NCBI GenBank assembly: GCA_965230265.1
Contig: OZ245999.1
Coordinates: forward strand, 2,914,001-2,978,000
Direction of reading: 5' to 3'
Origin: JAJFKX01 sp965230265
GTDB lineage: Bacteria > Pseudomonadota > Gammaproteobacteria > Xanthomonadales > Wenzhouxiangellaceae
Length of the DNA: 64,000 bases
Part shown: positions 1 through 9,200 of the stretch, one piece after another
Layout: each line of letters opens with the position of its first letter
Position numbering within the stretch: the first letter of the stretch is position 1
The notes under the pieces: generated by a model
The model's database searches: none
What the model was told of the DNA's origin: nothing
What the model saw: only the letters and a program-made list of their open reading frames with translations
Made by a program: the position numbers and the translations under genes

Positions 1-1578
1 CATCTGGGCCGCGCTTTTATGTCCAGCGGACAATCCGGGTTTGCCGTGCAGTGTTTCCAGAACGCCCAGCAAGCCAACAACCAGAAATACCAAAACGAGC
101 CACTGTTATTGCTTTGGCTGGGCCAGGCACTGGAGCATACTGGAGATAGAGTTGGCGCCGTGACCGCCTGGCGCGAATTGCTGCAGCGCGGTGTTGAGCA
201 CCCAGAACTTTTGTATCACCTGGCTCGGGCTTACGTGTATGGCAATCAACCGCAACAAGCTGTCAATCTGCTGCTGCGTGCCAAGGCCATTAACCCGGAA
301 ATTCCACAAGTCAGCCACCTGCTGGCTACTGCATACCAGCAAACCGGTCAATTTAGGGCCGCTGAAAAAGAACTGCAAAGCCTGTCGGATAACGATCGCA
401 CCGGTATCCGTCAATTGGCCAGGCTGTATCTGGCCCAGGCGCATTACAGCAAAGCCGCACAAGTGGCCGAGCGACTGTTGATTGATGCTGAAGACCCTGA
501 CCTGTTACTGGCCACACAAGTGGCCGTGACCCGGCAACAGTCGGAACAGGCACATCAATACTTGAACCGGCTGGACCAGGTGGCACAAAACTCCGTACCC
601 GGCACCTGGTTTCGCGCACTCGCTTATGTTGGTGATGATAACCAACAGGCGCAATTACATATTAAACAGTTACTGGATAACGACGGCCTGCCTGCTGACA
701 TCAAAGAGTCAGCTATACGTTTACAAGCACGATTAATGCATGATGAAGGCAACCATCAGCAAGCCTGGGAAAGGCTGAACGATATCCCCAAACGCAGTGC
801 CGGTATATTGCAGGTGCTTGGTGAACAAAACCCAACAGGCGGCATTGTCAGTGAACAGCTGTTTGATCGCGATCATGTCCTTTCCTGGCCACCGAAGCCA
901 CCTGGACGCGCACGTTTATCACCGGTATTTGTGTTGGGTTGGCCTGGCAGTGGTCGTGAGAAATTGCTTCAGGCGTTATCATTCCACCCCGATATCAGTG
1001 TGGTTCGTGACCGTCCGGCACAGGCCAACGAGGACCAAAACCGACATGCCAATGCCATTGATCGCCGTAATCTGATTACCTGGCCACGCAACCCCGAAGC
1101 ATTGGGCAGATTGACGGAGGCCGATTGGATCAGATTGCGCAATCAATACCGTAAGCACTTGATCAAAAACCTGGGACAAGAACCCGGTGATGTGGTGATT
1201 GACAGCATGGATATCCCGGTTTCCAGCCTGATCGCCATACAGCGCCTTTACCCGGATGCCACCATTATTAATTTGCAATGTGATTTAAATGACCTGCAAA
1301 TGATGTGGCACTGGACTGGTTATGCTGATCCGGATGGCATGCACGATGCCTATCAGGCTGAGCAAGCTTTACTGAAGCAGGCTAGGCATGCATTGGTTTT
1401 ACCCTGGGTTGATTTATTGTCCAAACAAATCACCAGCAACCCGAAAGCCACACTCACACCTTTGCTGGAGCACTTTGGTCTGCAGTGGGATGACGCCATG
1501 GCCGAGCCGCTGACTGAATCCGTTATTAACCCGTCGTATGGTGCGGGTAAGCATTACGCCAAGTTTGCCGGCGCATAA
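1..1578 (+). CDS. TPR-sulfotransferase protein, 5' end cut by window
   Basis: The reading frame is open from base 1, so the true start lies left of the window; 525 residues are visible. The first half is made of degenerate tetratricopeptide repeats (alternating small and aromatic residues about every 34 positions, e.g. LLLLWLGQALEHTGD, PELLYHLARAYVYGN, PQVSHLLATAYQQTG). From about residue 300 a nucleotide-binding fold starts with PVFVLGWPGSGREKLLQAL, placed like the 5'-phosphosulfate loop of PAPS sulfotransferases. The loop is divergent: the second TPR-sulfotransferase of this window (30979-32601) has LPRSGSTLVEQIL. The usual basic 3'-phosphate motif is hard to see, so activity as a sulfotransferase is uncertain. 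The family transfers sulfate from PAPS to proteins or other acceptors; the TPRs would bind a partner. No terminator is evident; a REPIN-like element follows. Confidence 0.75.
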   Translation, partial: HLGRAFMSSGQSGFAVQCFQNAQQANNQKYQNEPLLLLWLGQALEHTGDRVGAVTAWRELLQRGVEHPELLYHLARAYVYGNQPQQAVNLLLRAKAINPEIPQVSHLLATAYQQTGQFRAAEKELQSLSDNDRTGIRQLARLYLAQAHYSKAAQVAERLLIDAEDPDLLLATQVAVTRQQSEQAHQYLNRLDQVAQNSVPGTWFRALAYVGDDNQQAQLHIKQLLDNDGLPADIKESAIRLQARLMHDEGNHQQAWERLNDIPKRSAGILQVLGEQNPTGGIVSEQLFDRDHVLSWPPKPPGRARLSPVFVLGWPGSGREKLLQALSFHPDISVVRDRPAQANEDQNRHANAIDRRNLITWPRNPEALGRLTEADWIRLRNQYRKHLIKNLGQEPGDVVIDSMDIPVSSLIAIQRLYPDATIINLQCDLNDLQMMWHWTGYADPDGMHDAYQAEQALLKQARHALVLPWVDLLSKQITSNPKATLTPLLEHFGLQWDDAMAEPLTESVINPSYGAGKHYAKFAGA

Positions 1579-1660
1579 AAGCAGAGCAGATTACCCCTTG
1601 GTTTGCTGGAAGGTTTGATTAAGTTGATGGGTGCAACTTGTTCTATCCAGCGGAAAAGAC

Positions 1661-1775
1661 TGTAGGTCGGTTTAGGCGCAGCCGTAAACCGACAACAGGC
1701 TTATTTAGTTAACCACTTTGATTCAATCACTTTCCGTTGTCAGCTTACGAACCTGCGGTTCTAAGCTGACCTACA
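1661..1775. repeat. REPIN-like pair of inverted REP palindromes
   Basis: Two copies of one imperfect palindrome lie in opposite orientation. Copy one (1661-1696) begins TGTAGGTCGGTTTA and ends TAAACCGACAAC. Copy two (1736-1775), read on the minus strand, begins TGTAGGTCAGCTTA and ends TAAGCTGACAAC. Each folds on itself and the pair can fold together. This is the usual layout of REP doublets spread by RAYT transposases. No RAYT gene is in the window. It lies between the sulfotransferase-like gene and the convergent AMP nucleosidase gene, where it may also help end transcription. Confidence 0.7.
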
Positions 1776-1815
1776 TTAAAACTCATTAGGTATAAAGCGT
1801 ACGCTTTACCAAGGG

Positions 1816-2589
1816 CTAGTACTGGAAGTGTTTGGTCTGCTCGCCCTTCACACCAATATCGGTCATCGCCTCGATACCAATTTCTATGTGGTGTTTGGCA
1901 TAATTTTCCGTAATCACTTTGTCTGAAGCTTCAGTTTTTATGCCCTCCGGTGTAGTCGGTACATCCGAGACCAGCAGCAATGCACCGCGGGATATCTGAT
2001 TTTTGTGACCGACGATAAAGAAAGTGGCGGTTTCCATATCAATGCCTATACAGGTCATATCGATCAGCTTTTGGTGAAACTCCTGATCATGCTCCCATAC
2101 TCGCCGATTGGTGGTGTAAATCACACCGGTGCGATATTCAAAACCACGTTCGACGATTTTATCTGAGACAAATTTATGCAGTTTGAACGAGGGCAATGCA
2201 GGGACTGCCGGGTCAAAGTAATCATCACTGGTTCCTTCACCACGAATGGCTGCAATCGGCAATATAAAATGCCCCAGTTCTGTGGATTTCTTCAAGCCCC
2301 CGCATTTACCCAGAAACAGCACGCCTTTGGGCTGTACCGCGCTGAGCAAATCCATAATGGTGGCCACATTGGGCGAACCGATGCCATAGTTAACAATACT
2401 TAACCCCGCATCATTGGTCGCCGCCTGCATCGGCTTACCTTCGCCATAGATATCACAACCAAATTTGTCACAAAATGTTCTGACGTAATTATCAAAGTTA
2501 GTCAATAAAACATACTCGCCAAACTTGTCCAACGGCATACCGGTATAGCGGGGTAACCAGTTTTTGGTGATTTCTAGTTTGGTTTGCAT
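1816..2589 (-). CDS. amn: AMP nucleosidase, short form
   Basis: A 257-residue enzyme of the PNP/UDP phosphorylase fold, expected to hydrolyse AMP to adenine and ribose 5-phosphate in the cytoplasm. Recognisable elements are LGKCGG near residue 95, the GEGTSD loop near 117, GIDMETATFF near 182 (the Met-Glu that binds ribose) and LLLVSD near 205, whose Asp normally protonates the base. It matches the short AMN-like family and lacks the extra N-terminal domain of the roughly 480-residue E. coli Amn. The ATG at 2589 is preceded by AAGGA at a slightly long distance. It is a single gene, convergent with the upstream sulfotransferase gene and divergent from the restriction-modification island. Substrate choice between AMP and other nucleosides rests on family resemblance only. 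Confidence 0.8.
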   Translation of the reverse strand: MQTKLEITKNWLPRYTGMPLDKFGEYVLLTNFDNYVRTFCDKFGCDIYGEGKPMQAATNDAGLSIVNYGIGSPNVATIMDLLSAVQPKGVLFLGKCGGLKKSTELGHFILPIAAIRGEGTSDDYFDPAVPALPSFKLHKFVSDKIVERGFEYRTGVIYTTNRRVWEHDQEFHQKLIDMTCIGIDMETATFFIVGHKNQISRGALLLVSDVPTTPEGIKTEASDKVITENYAKHHIEIGIEAMTDIGVKGEQTKHFQY

Positions 2590-2880
2590 TCTGGTGTTGT
2601 CCTTGATGACCTACAATGACCAGCAAGCTTAGCATGGAGTAGATTACGCGACGCGGTGCTTCTATGTAAGTCGCAATAAACTGCTCAGAACATCACATAG
2701 GTAGTCATCTCGTCTATCATTGACCATTAGCAGGCTACTCTATGATATACATATATAAACGACAGATGCATCAAACATCAAAATCTTTTTTAATTCACTA
2801 CCTTAATCTGTCCGAACAGAGCCAGTACCTATCATAGAAACAAGTCAGAGTGCCCATAATTATTTCACTCCATATTAACC

Positions 2881-2902
2881 CAAGCTTATGAGATTAAGCT
2901 TG
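2881..2902. promoter_or_regulatory. Perfect 8-bp inverted repeat, possible operator
   Basis: CAAGCTTA (2881-2888) and TAAGCTTG (2895-2902) are exact reverse complements with a 6-base spacer. The site is 71 bases before the start of the ribbon-helix-helix gene. There is no T-tract, so it is not a terminator. It may be a binding site for the regulator; this is inferred from position and symmetry. Confidence 0.4.
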
Positions 2903-2917
2903 ACTTCGAGATGATGG

Positions 2918-2940
2918 ATGTTATATTACATATATAACAT
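2918..2940. promoter_or_regulatory. Perfect 9-bp inverted repeat, possible operator/promoter
   Basis: ATGTTATAT (2918-2926) and ATATAACAT (2932-2940) are exact reverse complements around TACAT. The site lies 33 bases before the start codon at 2973, where a promoter core is expected, so a protein bound here would block the R-M operon. The TACATATATAA string inside it recurs at 2748-2758. Autoregulation by the 70-residue protein is an inference. Confidence 0.45.
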
Positions 2941-2972
2941 TACATTAATAGTTAAAACTTGGTGAGCAAGTA

Positions 2973-3185
2973 ATGGCCCGTGGGAAATCTGGCAGAGTGG
3001 TCTTGGAAATTGATCCCGAATTAAAGCGCCAACTCTATGCTGCTTTAGAGTATAAACAGCAAACTATGAAAGAATGGTTTGTCCGGGAAGCTGAGGGACT
3101 GATTTATTGTGAGAAGCAGCGCTCTCTATTCAATGACTCAAAAGACGACCAGAATCCAAATAGTAAAACTGGCGGCAAAAAATGA
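2973..3185 (+). CDS. Small ribbon-helix-helix (CopG/Arc-like) regulator
   Basis: A 70-residue protein. GRVVLEID looks like the DNA-reading beta strand, PELKRQLYAALEYKQQ like helix A, and TMKEWFVREAEGLI like helix B of a ribbon-helix-helix dimer; a charged, disordered tail follows. Its stop overlaps the methylase start by four bases (ATGA), so the two are translationally coupled. Two perfect inverted repeats lie just upstream. The likely role is control of the restriction-modification genes, like a C protein but with a different fold. An antitoxin role is possible, but no toxin gene is adjacent. The fold comes from pattern reading, and the regulatory role from context. Confidence 0.6.
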   Translation: MARGKSGRVVLEIDPELKRQLYAALEYKQQTMKEWFVREAEGLIYCEKQRSLFNDSKDDQNPNSKTGGKK

Positions 3186-4822
3186 ATTTCAAGGAAAACG
3201 AATCTGCCCAAAAACTAAGGGGAGGTTACTATACTCCCTATGATCTAGCTTACTACCTTTCGAAGTGGGTTGCTGAAACCCACCCCACAACTGTGCTGGA
3301 GCCCAGCTGTGGTGATGGGATATTCCTAAAATCATTGTCTGCTGTACTACCTAAGCACTCTTCAGTGACCGCAATAGAACTTAATAGCACAGAAGCAAAA
3401 CTCGCTGCTGATAGAGCAAGCAGCCTGGATAACTTGAGTGTCGATATCAAATGCGCTGATTTTTTAGAATGGTGTTTAACTTCGAAAAATGAGCATTCTA
3501 AGTATGACGCTATAGTCGGAAACCCTCCGTTCATCAGATACCAATACTTAACAAAGAAAGACCAGAGGTTCTCAGAACAAATTTTCAAACAACACAACCT
3601 TCGGTTTACAAAGCATACTAATGCCTGGGTCCCTTTTGTTATTGCTTCCCTATCTTTACTTCGTCCTGGCGGAAGACTTGCAATGGTACTCCCTTCCGAA
3701 ATCCTGCATGTTCTTCATGCTCAATCACTTCGCTTTTTTATCGGCCAACAATGCAAGAAACTGATCATTATTGACCCAGAAGAAATCTGGTTTGATGGAA
3801 CACTGCAAGGAGCTGTATTACTACTTGCAGAGAAAAAAAATGACATCAACGATCACACCATCGGTGTAGGCATTATTCAGACGCGAGGCAAGTCGTTTTT
3901 AAATGAAAGCCCTAGCAAATATTTTAATAGCACTAATTTTATCAACGGTAAGACAGTTGAAGGAAAATGGACTAGGGCGCTATTAACCAAGCAAGAACTG
4001 GAGATATTTGATGCAGCAACAAGCAGTAAACATGTACACCAGTTTTCTGATATTGCTGATGTTGATGTTGGCTTAGTAACTGGAGCAAATAAGTTTTTTT
4101 TAGTGAACGATAAAACTATTAATGATTATAGCTTAGAAGAATGGGCACACCCGATGTTCGGCAGAAGTGAGCATTGCCCAGGAGTTCTTTATGATGAGGT
4201 GCAACATCAAAATAATTCCGACTCTGGTTTTCCATCAAATTTTCTTTGGTTTGATGTAAACGACATTTCAGAACTTCCAGAAAATGCTCTTGAATATATA
4301 CGATCAGGAGAGAGTGATAATCTTCATACACGTTATAAATGTAGAATACGTAAACCATGGTTCAAAGTACCGTCTGTATATGCTACCCAAGTTGGTATGC
4401 TAAAACGCGCTCATAATATGCCACGACTCATATTAAATGAAATTAGCGCTTACACTACCGATACCGCGTACCGCATAACAACTAAAAATGTTAATGCGAA
4501 AAAATTCGTCTACTGCTTTATTAACTCTCTTACCGCACTTAGCTCGGAGCTTGAAGGACGGCACTATGGCGGAGGTGTATTAGAGCTTGTTCCATCAGAG
4601 ATTGAAAAACTTTACATACCTATTCCAGAAAAAACGCGTGTCGCAATGAAAACATTGGATAAAATGATAAGGAGAGCATCAGCCACTGATGTGTTATCTT
4701 TCCAAGATAATAAAATATTAAGTAACCTAGACTTATCAACAGATGAAATTGAATGCCTTCATACAGCATGGCATAAACTGAAAAATAGACGACAACGGAT
4801 AACCAGCACCATTAATCAATAA
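3182..4822 (+). CDS. N6-adenine DNA methyltransferase of an R-M system
   Basis: A 546-residue SAM-dependent methylase. YYTP near residue 17 (typical start of Eco57I/TaqI-class enzymes), the SAM loop LEPSCGDGIFL at about 39-49 and the catalytic NPPF tetrad at 114-117 are all present, followed by PGGRLAMVLPSEIL near 160-175. The C-terminal half should be the target-recognition domain. It would methylate adenine in the site cut by the convergent endonuclease and so protect the host. It overlaps the upstream regulator by four bases and the endonuclease tail-to-tail by eleven. Base composition is AT-rich compared with the core genes on both sides, consistent with horizontal gain. The recognition sequence cannot be read from the protein. 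Confidence 0.88.
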   Translation: MNFKENESAQKLRGGYYTPYDLAYYLSKWVAETHPTTVLEPSCGDGIFLKSLSAVLPKHSSVTAIELNSTEAKLAADRASSLDNLSVDIKCADFLEWCLTSKNEHSKYDAIVGNPPFIRYQYLTKKDQRFSEQIFKQHNLRFTKHTNAWVPFVIASLSLLRPGGRLAMVLPSEILHVLHAQSLRFFIGQQCKKLIIIDPEEIWFDGTLQGAVLLLAEKKNDINDHTIGVGIIQTRGKSFLNESPSKYFNSTNFINGKTVEGKWTRALLTKQELEIFDAATSSKHVHQFSDIADVDVGLVTGANKFFLVNDKTINDYSLEEWAHPMFGRSEHCPGVLYDEVQHQNNSDSGFPSNFLWFDVNDISELPENALEYIRSGESDNLHTRYKCRIRKPWFKVPSVYATQVGMLKRAHNMPRLILNEISAYTTDTAYRITTKNVNAKKFVYCFINSLTALSSELEGRHYGGGVLELVPSEIEKLYIPIPEKTRVAMKTLDKMIRRASATDVLSFQDNKILSNLDLSTDEIECLHTAWHKLKNRRQRITSTINQ

Positions 4823-5945
4823 GAATAATAAAATCTGTCGCATTCTTTTTATAGATTTGTAGCGTTCGACCTAATAAGTCTTGTTTAGCGATGATAGGTT
4901 TAGCATTACCCCATTTTATTTTTGTTTTAACATTGCGCTGCTTGCTAGTGACAGTATCGGCTTTGGGGTTATGCGTAACCTCTAATTCATACTCACCGTA
5001 ATGTAACCCCTTTACTATCAATTCTGCGGCAATAGTACCACGTTCTAGATACGGATACGCTGAATCAGGGCTTGTGCTCCATAACAATCCAGAGAAAACA
5101 TTTTCTCTAAAATAATTTTGAAAGTCCATATTATCGGTTCCACCCTTCCCAAGATTAATATCACCTGTTGGATGAGTGTTTTTACCAGTAGGGATATTGA
5201 GACTCCTCTCAGTAAGAGGTTTACTCTCCCAGACCAATATGCCAGCATGCGTACCTGTTTTCACTTCACGCTTCTTGGCTGCCTGGTTTGGTTTTGGCTT
5301 TCTTTTTTCGTATGTAAGCATAGGCGCGAGCTGATCTCTAGGCTTGCTGCCTCGCATGGCGTTATTTGCAGGCAACCTCGCAATACGCTCATCCTCTAAT
5401 CGACCTTCATGCATAAGCCTTACTGCTTGGCGCGGAGTAGTAATTTGAAATATATGGTCGGGATGCTTTTCTGGAAGCTCGGTAATTGTAGTGACAAGTT
5501 TTTGCACAAACTCCTCATCCAACTGCTGACTTCTATCTAGCTTAATATAAGAGCTCGCTTCGATATTTTTATTCAAACCACTGAATGTCAGATTAGCGCT
5601 ACCCAATATAATATAAGCTTTATGATCACTATATGCAGCGTATATTTTAGGGTGAAATATCTTTTTACTTGAAGCAGTATCTACAGCATAAGGATTAATT
5701 CCAACCTCTAAAAATGAAAAAATACTTTGTACAGAAGTGATTCCGTTCCTAATGCCAATAAATATCTGTGATTTGCTTGCTACTTTTTTAAGATTATCTC
5801 TAACCCTAATGACTCCGTTTTTTCTCACGAAGGCGAGGCTAAATAGATAACTATCCATATCAGGCATAATGAGTAGCTTATTGATCGCTTTCTCATGGTT
5901 ATCATTTGGGCTTAATCCTTGAAGGATAATCTCAATCTCTGCCAT
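4812..5945 (-). CDS. PLD-family (NgoFVII-like) restriction endonuclease
   Basis: A 377-residue protein. One phospholipase-D-type half-site is visible: FHPKIY with His98 and Lys100, then GSANLT at 115-120 and Asn127/Glu129. Such enzymes (BfiI, NgoFVII) dimerise to form one metal-independent active site that cuts both strands. The C-terminal region, from about residue 230 (GILVWESKPLTERSLNIPTG onward), resembles the B3-like DNA-binding domain of NgoFVII-type enzymes. It is encoded opposite to the methylase, tail-to-tail with an 11-base overlap, so host protection and cutting come from separate promoters. AT-rich like the methylase. Confidence in family is high; specificity is unknown. Confidence 0.85.
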   Translation of the reverse strand: MAEIEIILQGLSPNDNHEKAINKLLIMPDMDSYLFSLAFVRKNGVIRVRDNLKKVASKSQIFIGIRNGITSVQSIFSFLEVGINPYAVDTASSKKIFHPKIYAAYSDHKAYIILGSANLTFSGLNKNIEASSYIKLDRSQQLDEEFVQKLVTTITELPEKHPDHIFQITTPRQAVRLMHEGRLEDERIARLPANNAMRGSKPRDQLAPMLTYEKRKPKPNQAAKKREVKTGTHAGILVWESKPLTERSLNIPTGKNTHPTGDINLGKGGTDNMDFQNYFRENVFSGLLWSTSPDSAYPYLERGTIAAELIVKGLHYGEYELEVTHNPKADTVTSKQRNVKTKIKWGNAKPIIAKQDLLGRTLQIYKKNATDFIILID

Positions 5946-5983
5946 CTTTCTAAAATTTGATCCTATTAGCTTTTATCAAGGCA

Positions 5984-6226
5984 TTACAAAATATCTAACT
6001 CAATAGCTTCACATAACGACTCATAATACTCAAAAGTTACATATTCTGTAAAACACAGACTCGTTTCTCTACTTATTCCAGCAACTTCTAAGGTAGCCTT
6101 GAAAGCGCTCAATTGCCTAGTTATCGTAATCTGAATAGAGCCTGAACATGCTAAACACTTTTCACCCTTTAGAGTATTATTCTGATAACTTAGTACCAAA
6201 GAATACTTCCTCGACTTGCTAATCAA
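5984..6226 (-). CDS. Possible 80-residue orphan protein at the island edge
   Basis: An open frame that would start with TTG at 6226, overlapping the stop of the RecB/AddA-like gene by four bases, and ends 38 bases before the endonuclease start. The product has a CLAC motif and an acidic end (EYYESLCEAIELDIL), with no family I recognise. Its AT-rich composition matches the island rather than the helicase gene. No ATG is available in frame early on, so it may be a chance frame or the remnant of a longer gene cut when the island inserted. It would be co-transcribed with the helicase-nuclease genes. Confidence 0.35.
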   Translation of the reverse strand: MISKSRKYSLVLSYQNNTLKGEKCLACSGSIQITITRQLSAFKATLEVAGISRETSLCFTEYVTFEYYESLCEAIELDIL

Positions 6227-9200
6227 TCACCCAAATCAAGTCTTGTTTTCAGCAGCGGAAAATACAGTAGCGTTTTAATTGGCTGGTCACCGAGCGAAGT
6301 TATAAGCTGCAGGTAATGTTGCATTTGCGACTGATACCACCGCGCATGCTGGTCCAGATACGCCTCCGTATTGTCATCTTCATGCAACCCAGTTTTATAA
6401 TCGACAACCCAACGAGTACCTTGCTCATCAACAAAACTACGATCAATGACAGCTATTTTCAGCTTCCCATTCTCAAAGTAGCTCAACGCATACTCACACT
6501 CCGACTCCGCATGCGGTTGCAATAACCATCGCCCGGTTTCATCATCCAGTGTATTCTGTAAAGCCTGACGCACCTTCTGCCTTGCATAATCCATATCGTC
6601 TTCCCCTAACCCTTCCTGCAACAACTGCCGTTCAATCCACAAGGCCTGATCCAAACCTTCCCACCATTCGTCGATGCCGTATTTCACCAATGCTTCCAAG
6701 CCTCGGTGCACAACATTTCCAATGGCTACAGCCAATGGTGATTGCACAGTGTCATCTTCGGGTTGATCAAAAACGTTGATCTTTTCACCTTGGGGCAAAT
6801 TATTTTCTGGAATGACCGGAGGTTGCCAGTCTGCCGATAACCGATAGAGTGATGGTGCGCTATCGGTGGTTGAATCGTCAGCCTGCTCTGTTGGTGCCTG
6901 CTGTACCTTGGCATCCAACACTGGCCATAGCCAGCTTAGCGCTGAGTTTTTGGCTGGCTCACCTTTTTCATTCACATGACCCAGCAAATGCAGTTTTTGT
7001 TTGGCGCGTGTGGCAGCCACATACAGCAGTCGCCGGGCTTCGTTTTGTTCACGGGTCTGATGCAGGCTGTTGATAAAGCGGTAAATCGGATCCTGTTGAT
7101 CATCAGCAGCAGGTTTGCGCATACCGATTAATAAACTACTGCCCTTTTTAACAGGGCGGGTTTCACTGAGCAGTAATGGCTGATCGCCATGCCCAAAGCG
7201 CTTGCCGTGTCCCAGCCCCGGTAAAATCACCTCATCAAATTCCAGGCCTTTGGCTTTATGGATGGTCATTACCTGTACGCGAGCGGCTTCCGGCCGGGTG
7301 TCGGGCAAGGCGTAATAGCGGGCCAGGGGTTCTTCCAACTGTAGCGGGTCTTCCAGATCACCAGCCTGGGACTGTTCTTCCAATAAATCAAAAAAGCGAG
7401 CGGCATTGTCCAATACCGCATTGGATGGATAACAGGCCGGCCCGCCCAGTTGCTGCCAGGTATGGCTAACCAGCTCACGCAGCGTTGTCCGCTGGCGATT
7501 GGACACTGCGGATTTCAATATAGCCGCCACCCGCTGCAAACGTTTTTGCCCGTCATCACTTAATCCAGGCCATTGCGCATCCAGAATATCTTGCCCATGA
7601 CCTACTTTGCCCACGCACAGCAAGTCAGCCAATGTTAATCCACACCACGGGGCTCGCAACAAACTCAGCCATGACAGGCGATCTGCCGGGTGTACCAATG
7701 CCTGGGTCAATGCCAGCAGGTCACGTACTTCCGGGGTTTGTTCCAGCGTCGCCATGTCCACAGCCTGATAAGCGACGCCCTGTGCCTGTAATGCCTGCAG
7801 AATATCTGCTGCATCACTGCGACGACGGACCAAAACAGCAACATCATTGGTCTCATTCACCAAAGCCTGCTGAACCAATGTCACCACCTGATTGGCCTCA
7901 CTGATTGCATTATGTTCTGTACTGATACAGGTGCTGACCACAGGCCCATCACTGGGCGGATGCCAGGCCTGTGCCGGGATAAAGCTCACCGCCCCAGTAT
8001 CCAGATCATCAACCGCAGGCAGCACCTCGGTAAAAGCGACATTGGACCAGTTGACCAACGATTGCTGAGTCCGAAAATTGGTTGTCAGACGCAGGCGCTG
8101 TAATTGGATATCATCCAGACCATCACGCCATACCGATAAAAAGATACCCACTTCGGCTTTGCGGAAACGATAGATCGACTGCATCGGATCACCGACCAGA
8201 AACAAACTGTTGCCGCTATCGTCACCGCTGCGCCAGCCCGATGTTAACCGCCGCAATAACTGCAACTGCCCCACCGAGGTATCCTGAAACTCATCCACCA
8301 GAATATGGTGAATTTGTGCATCCAGCTTTAATGCCAGCTCGCTGGGCACCATTCCAGAATCCGCATCGGCCTGGGTTGATAATGCCTGTAAGGCTCGCGC
8401 CGCCATTTCCACATGATCAACCACACCCTGCTCGCGAAACACCAGCAGCAACTCTGCCAGACACAACTGCAAAGTCACCAACATGGGTTTGAGAATTTGC
8501 CATTGATCATCCGAGTATCTGGGCTGCGGCAACAGGCGCACTGCCTGTAGAGCTTGCAATAATTCCTGATTATCCTGCTCAACCAATTCCGCCAGCAGTG
8601 CCTTCATCGCTGCAACCTGCGGTGTTTTGGATGGAAAGCCCAGTTTGATATTAACCCCGCCGGGTTTGCGCCAGCCTTTGCCATCGGCAGTTAACAGCAA
8701 ATGTGACAATGCCTGCCACTGTAACAAGTCACCCGTATCGGTTGTCGGTATGTGTTGCAGATCAATCAATGAAGCAATGGCTTGTGTGGAAGCATTCGGT
8801 TTTTCAGTATTTTGGCATTGGATAGCCGCAAAGCTGCCCAGGTCGATCAACTCAGACCAGATTGCACCTCCTGCTGAATACAGTGCAGCCAGTTGCTCAC
8901 TGACAATAATCGCTAACAGGCTTTCCAGCTGCTGCCGGTCGCTGTCGACATCGACTTGCAATAACTGCAGCCACTGCTCACGCCGTGCCAGCATATCAAC
9001 CAGCGTTTGCTCCAGTGTTTGATGTCGAAAACCGGTATGGCTCAACAGTGCATAGACCGCCTGCTGCTGATTGGTATCCAGATCTTCAGACATCAGCACC
9101 TGACGCACGGCCTGTCGATACAAATAATCGGCATTGTCTGTCACTTGCGGTTGTGCGCCATATTGACTGAGCACAGGTAATTGCCTTGTCAGACTGGCAT

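Larger units (their letters stand above)
2590..2972. other. AT-rich intergenic region before the R-M island
   Basis: 383 bases with no convincing gene. It must hold the amn promoter (minus strand) and the promoter of the restriction-modification operon (plus strand). The half next to the island is clearly more AT-rich than the flanking core genes. It carries two perfect inverted repeats (2881-2902 and 2918-2940). The string TACATATATAA occurs twice, at 2748-2758 and 2927-2937, the second within the repeat nearest the gene. Confidence 0.7.
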
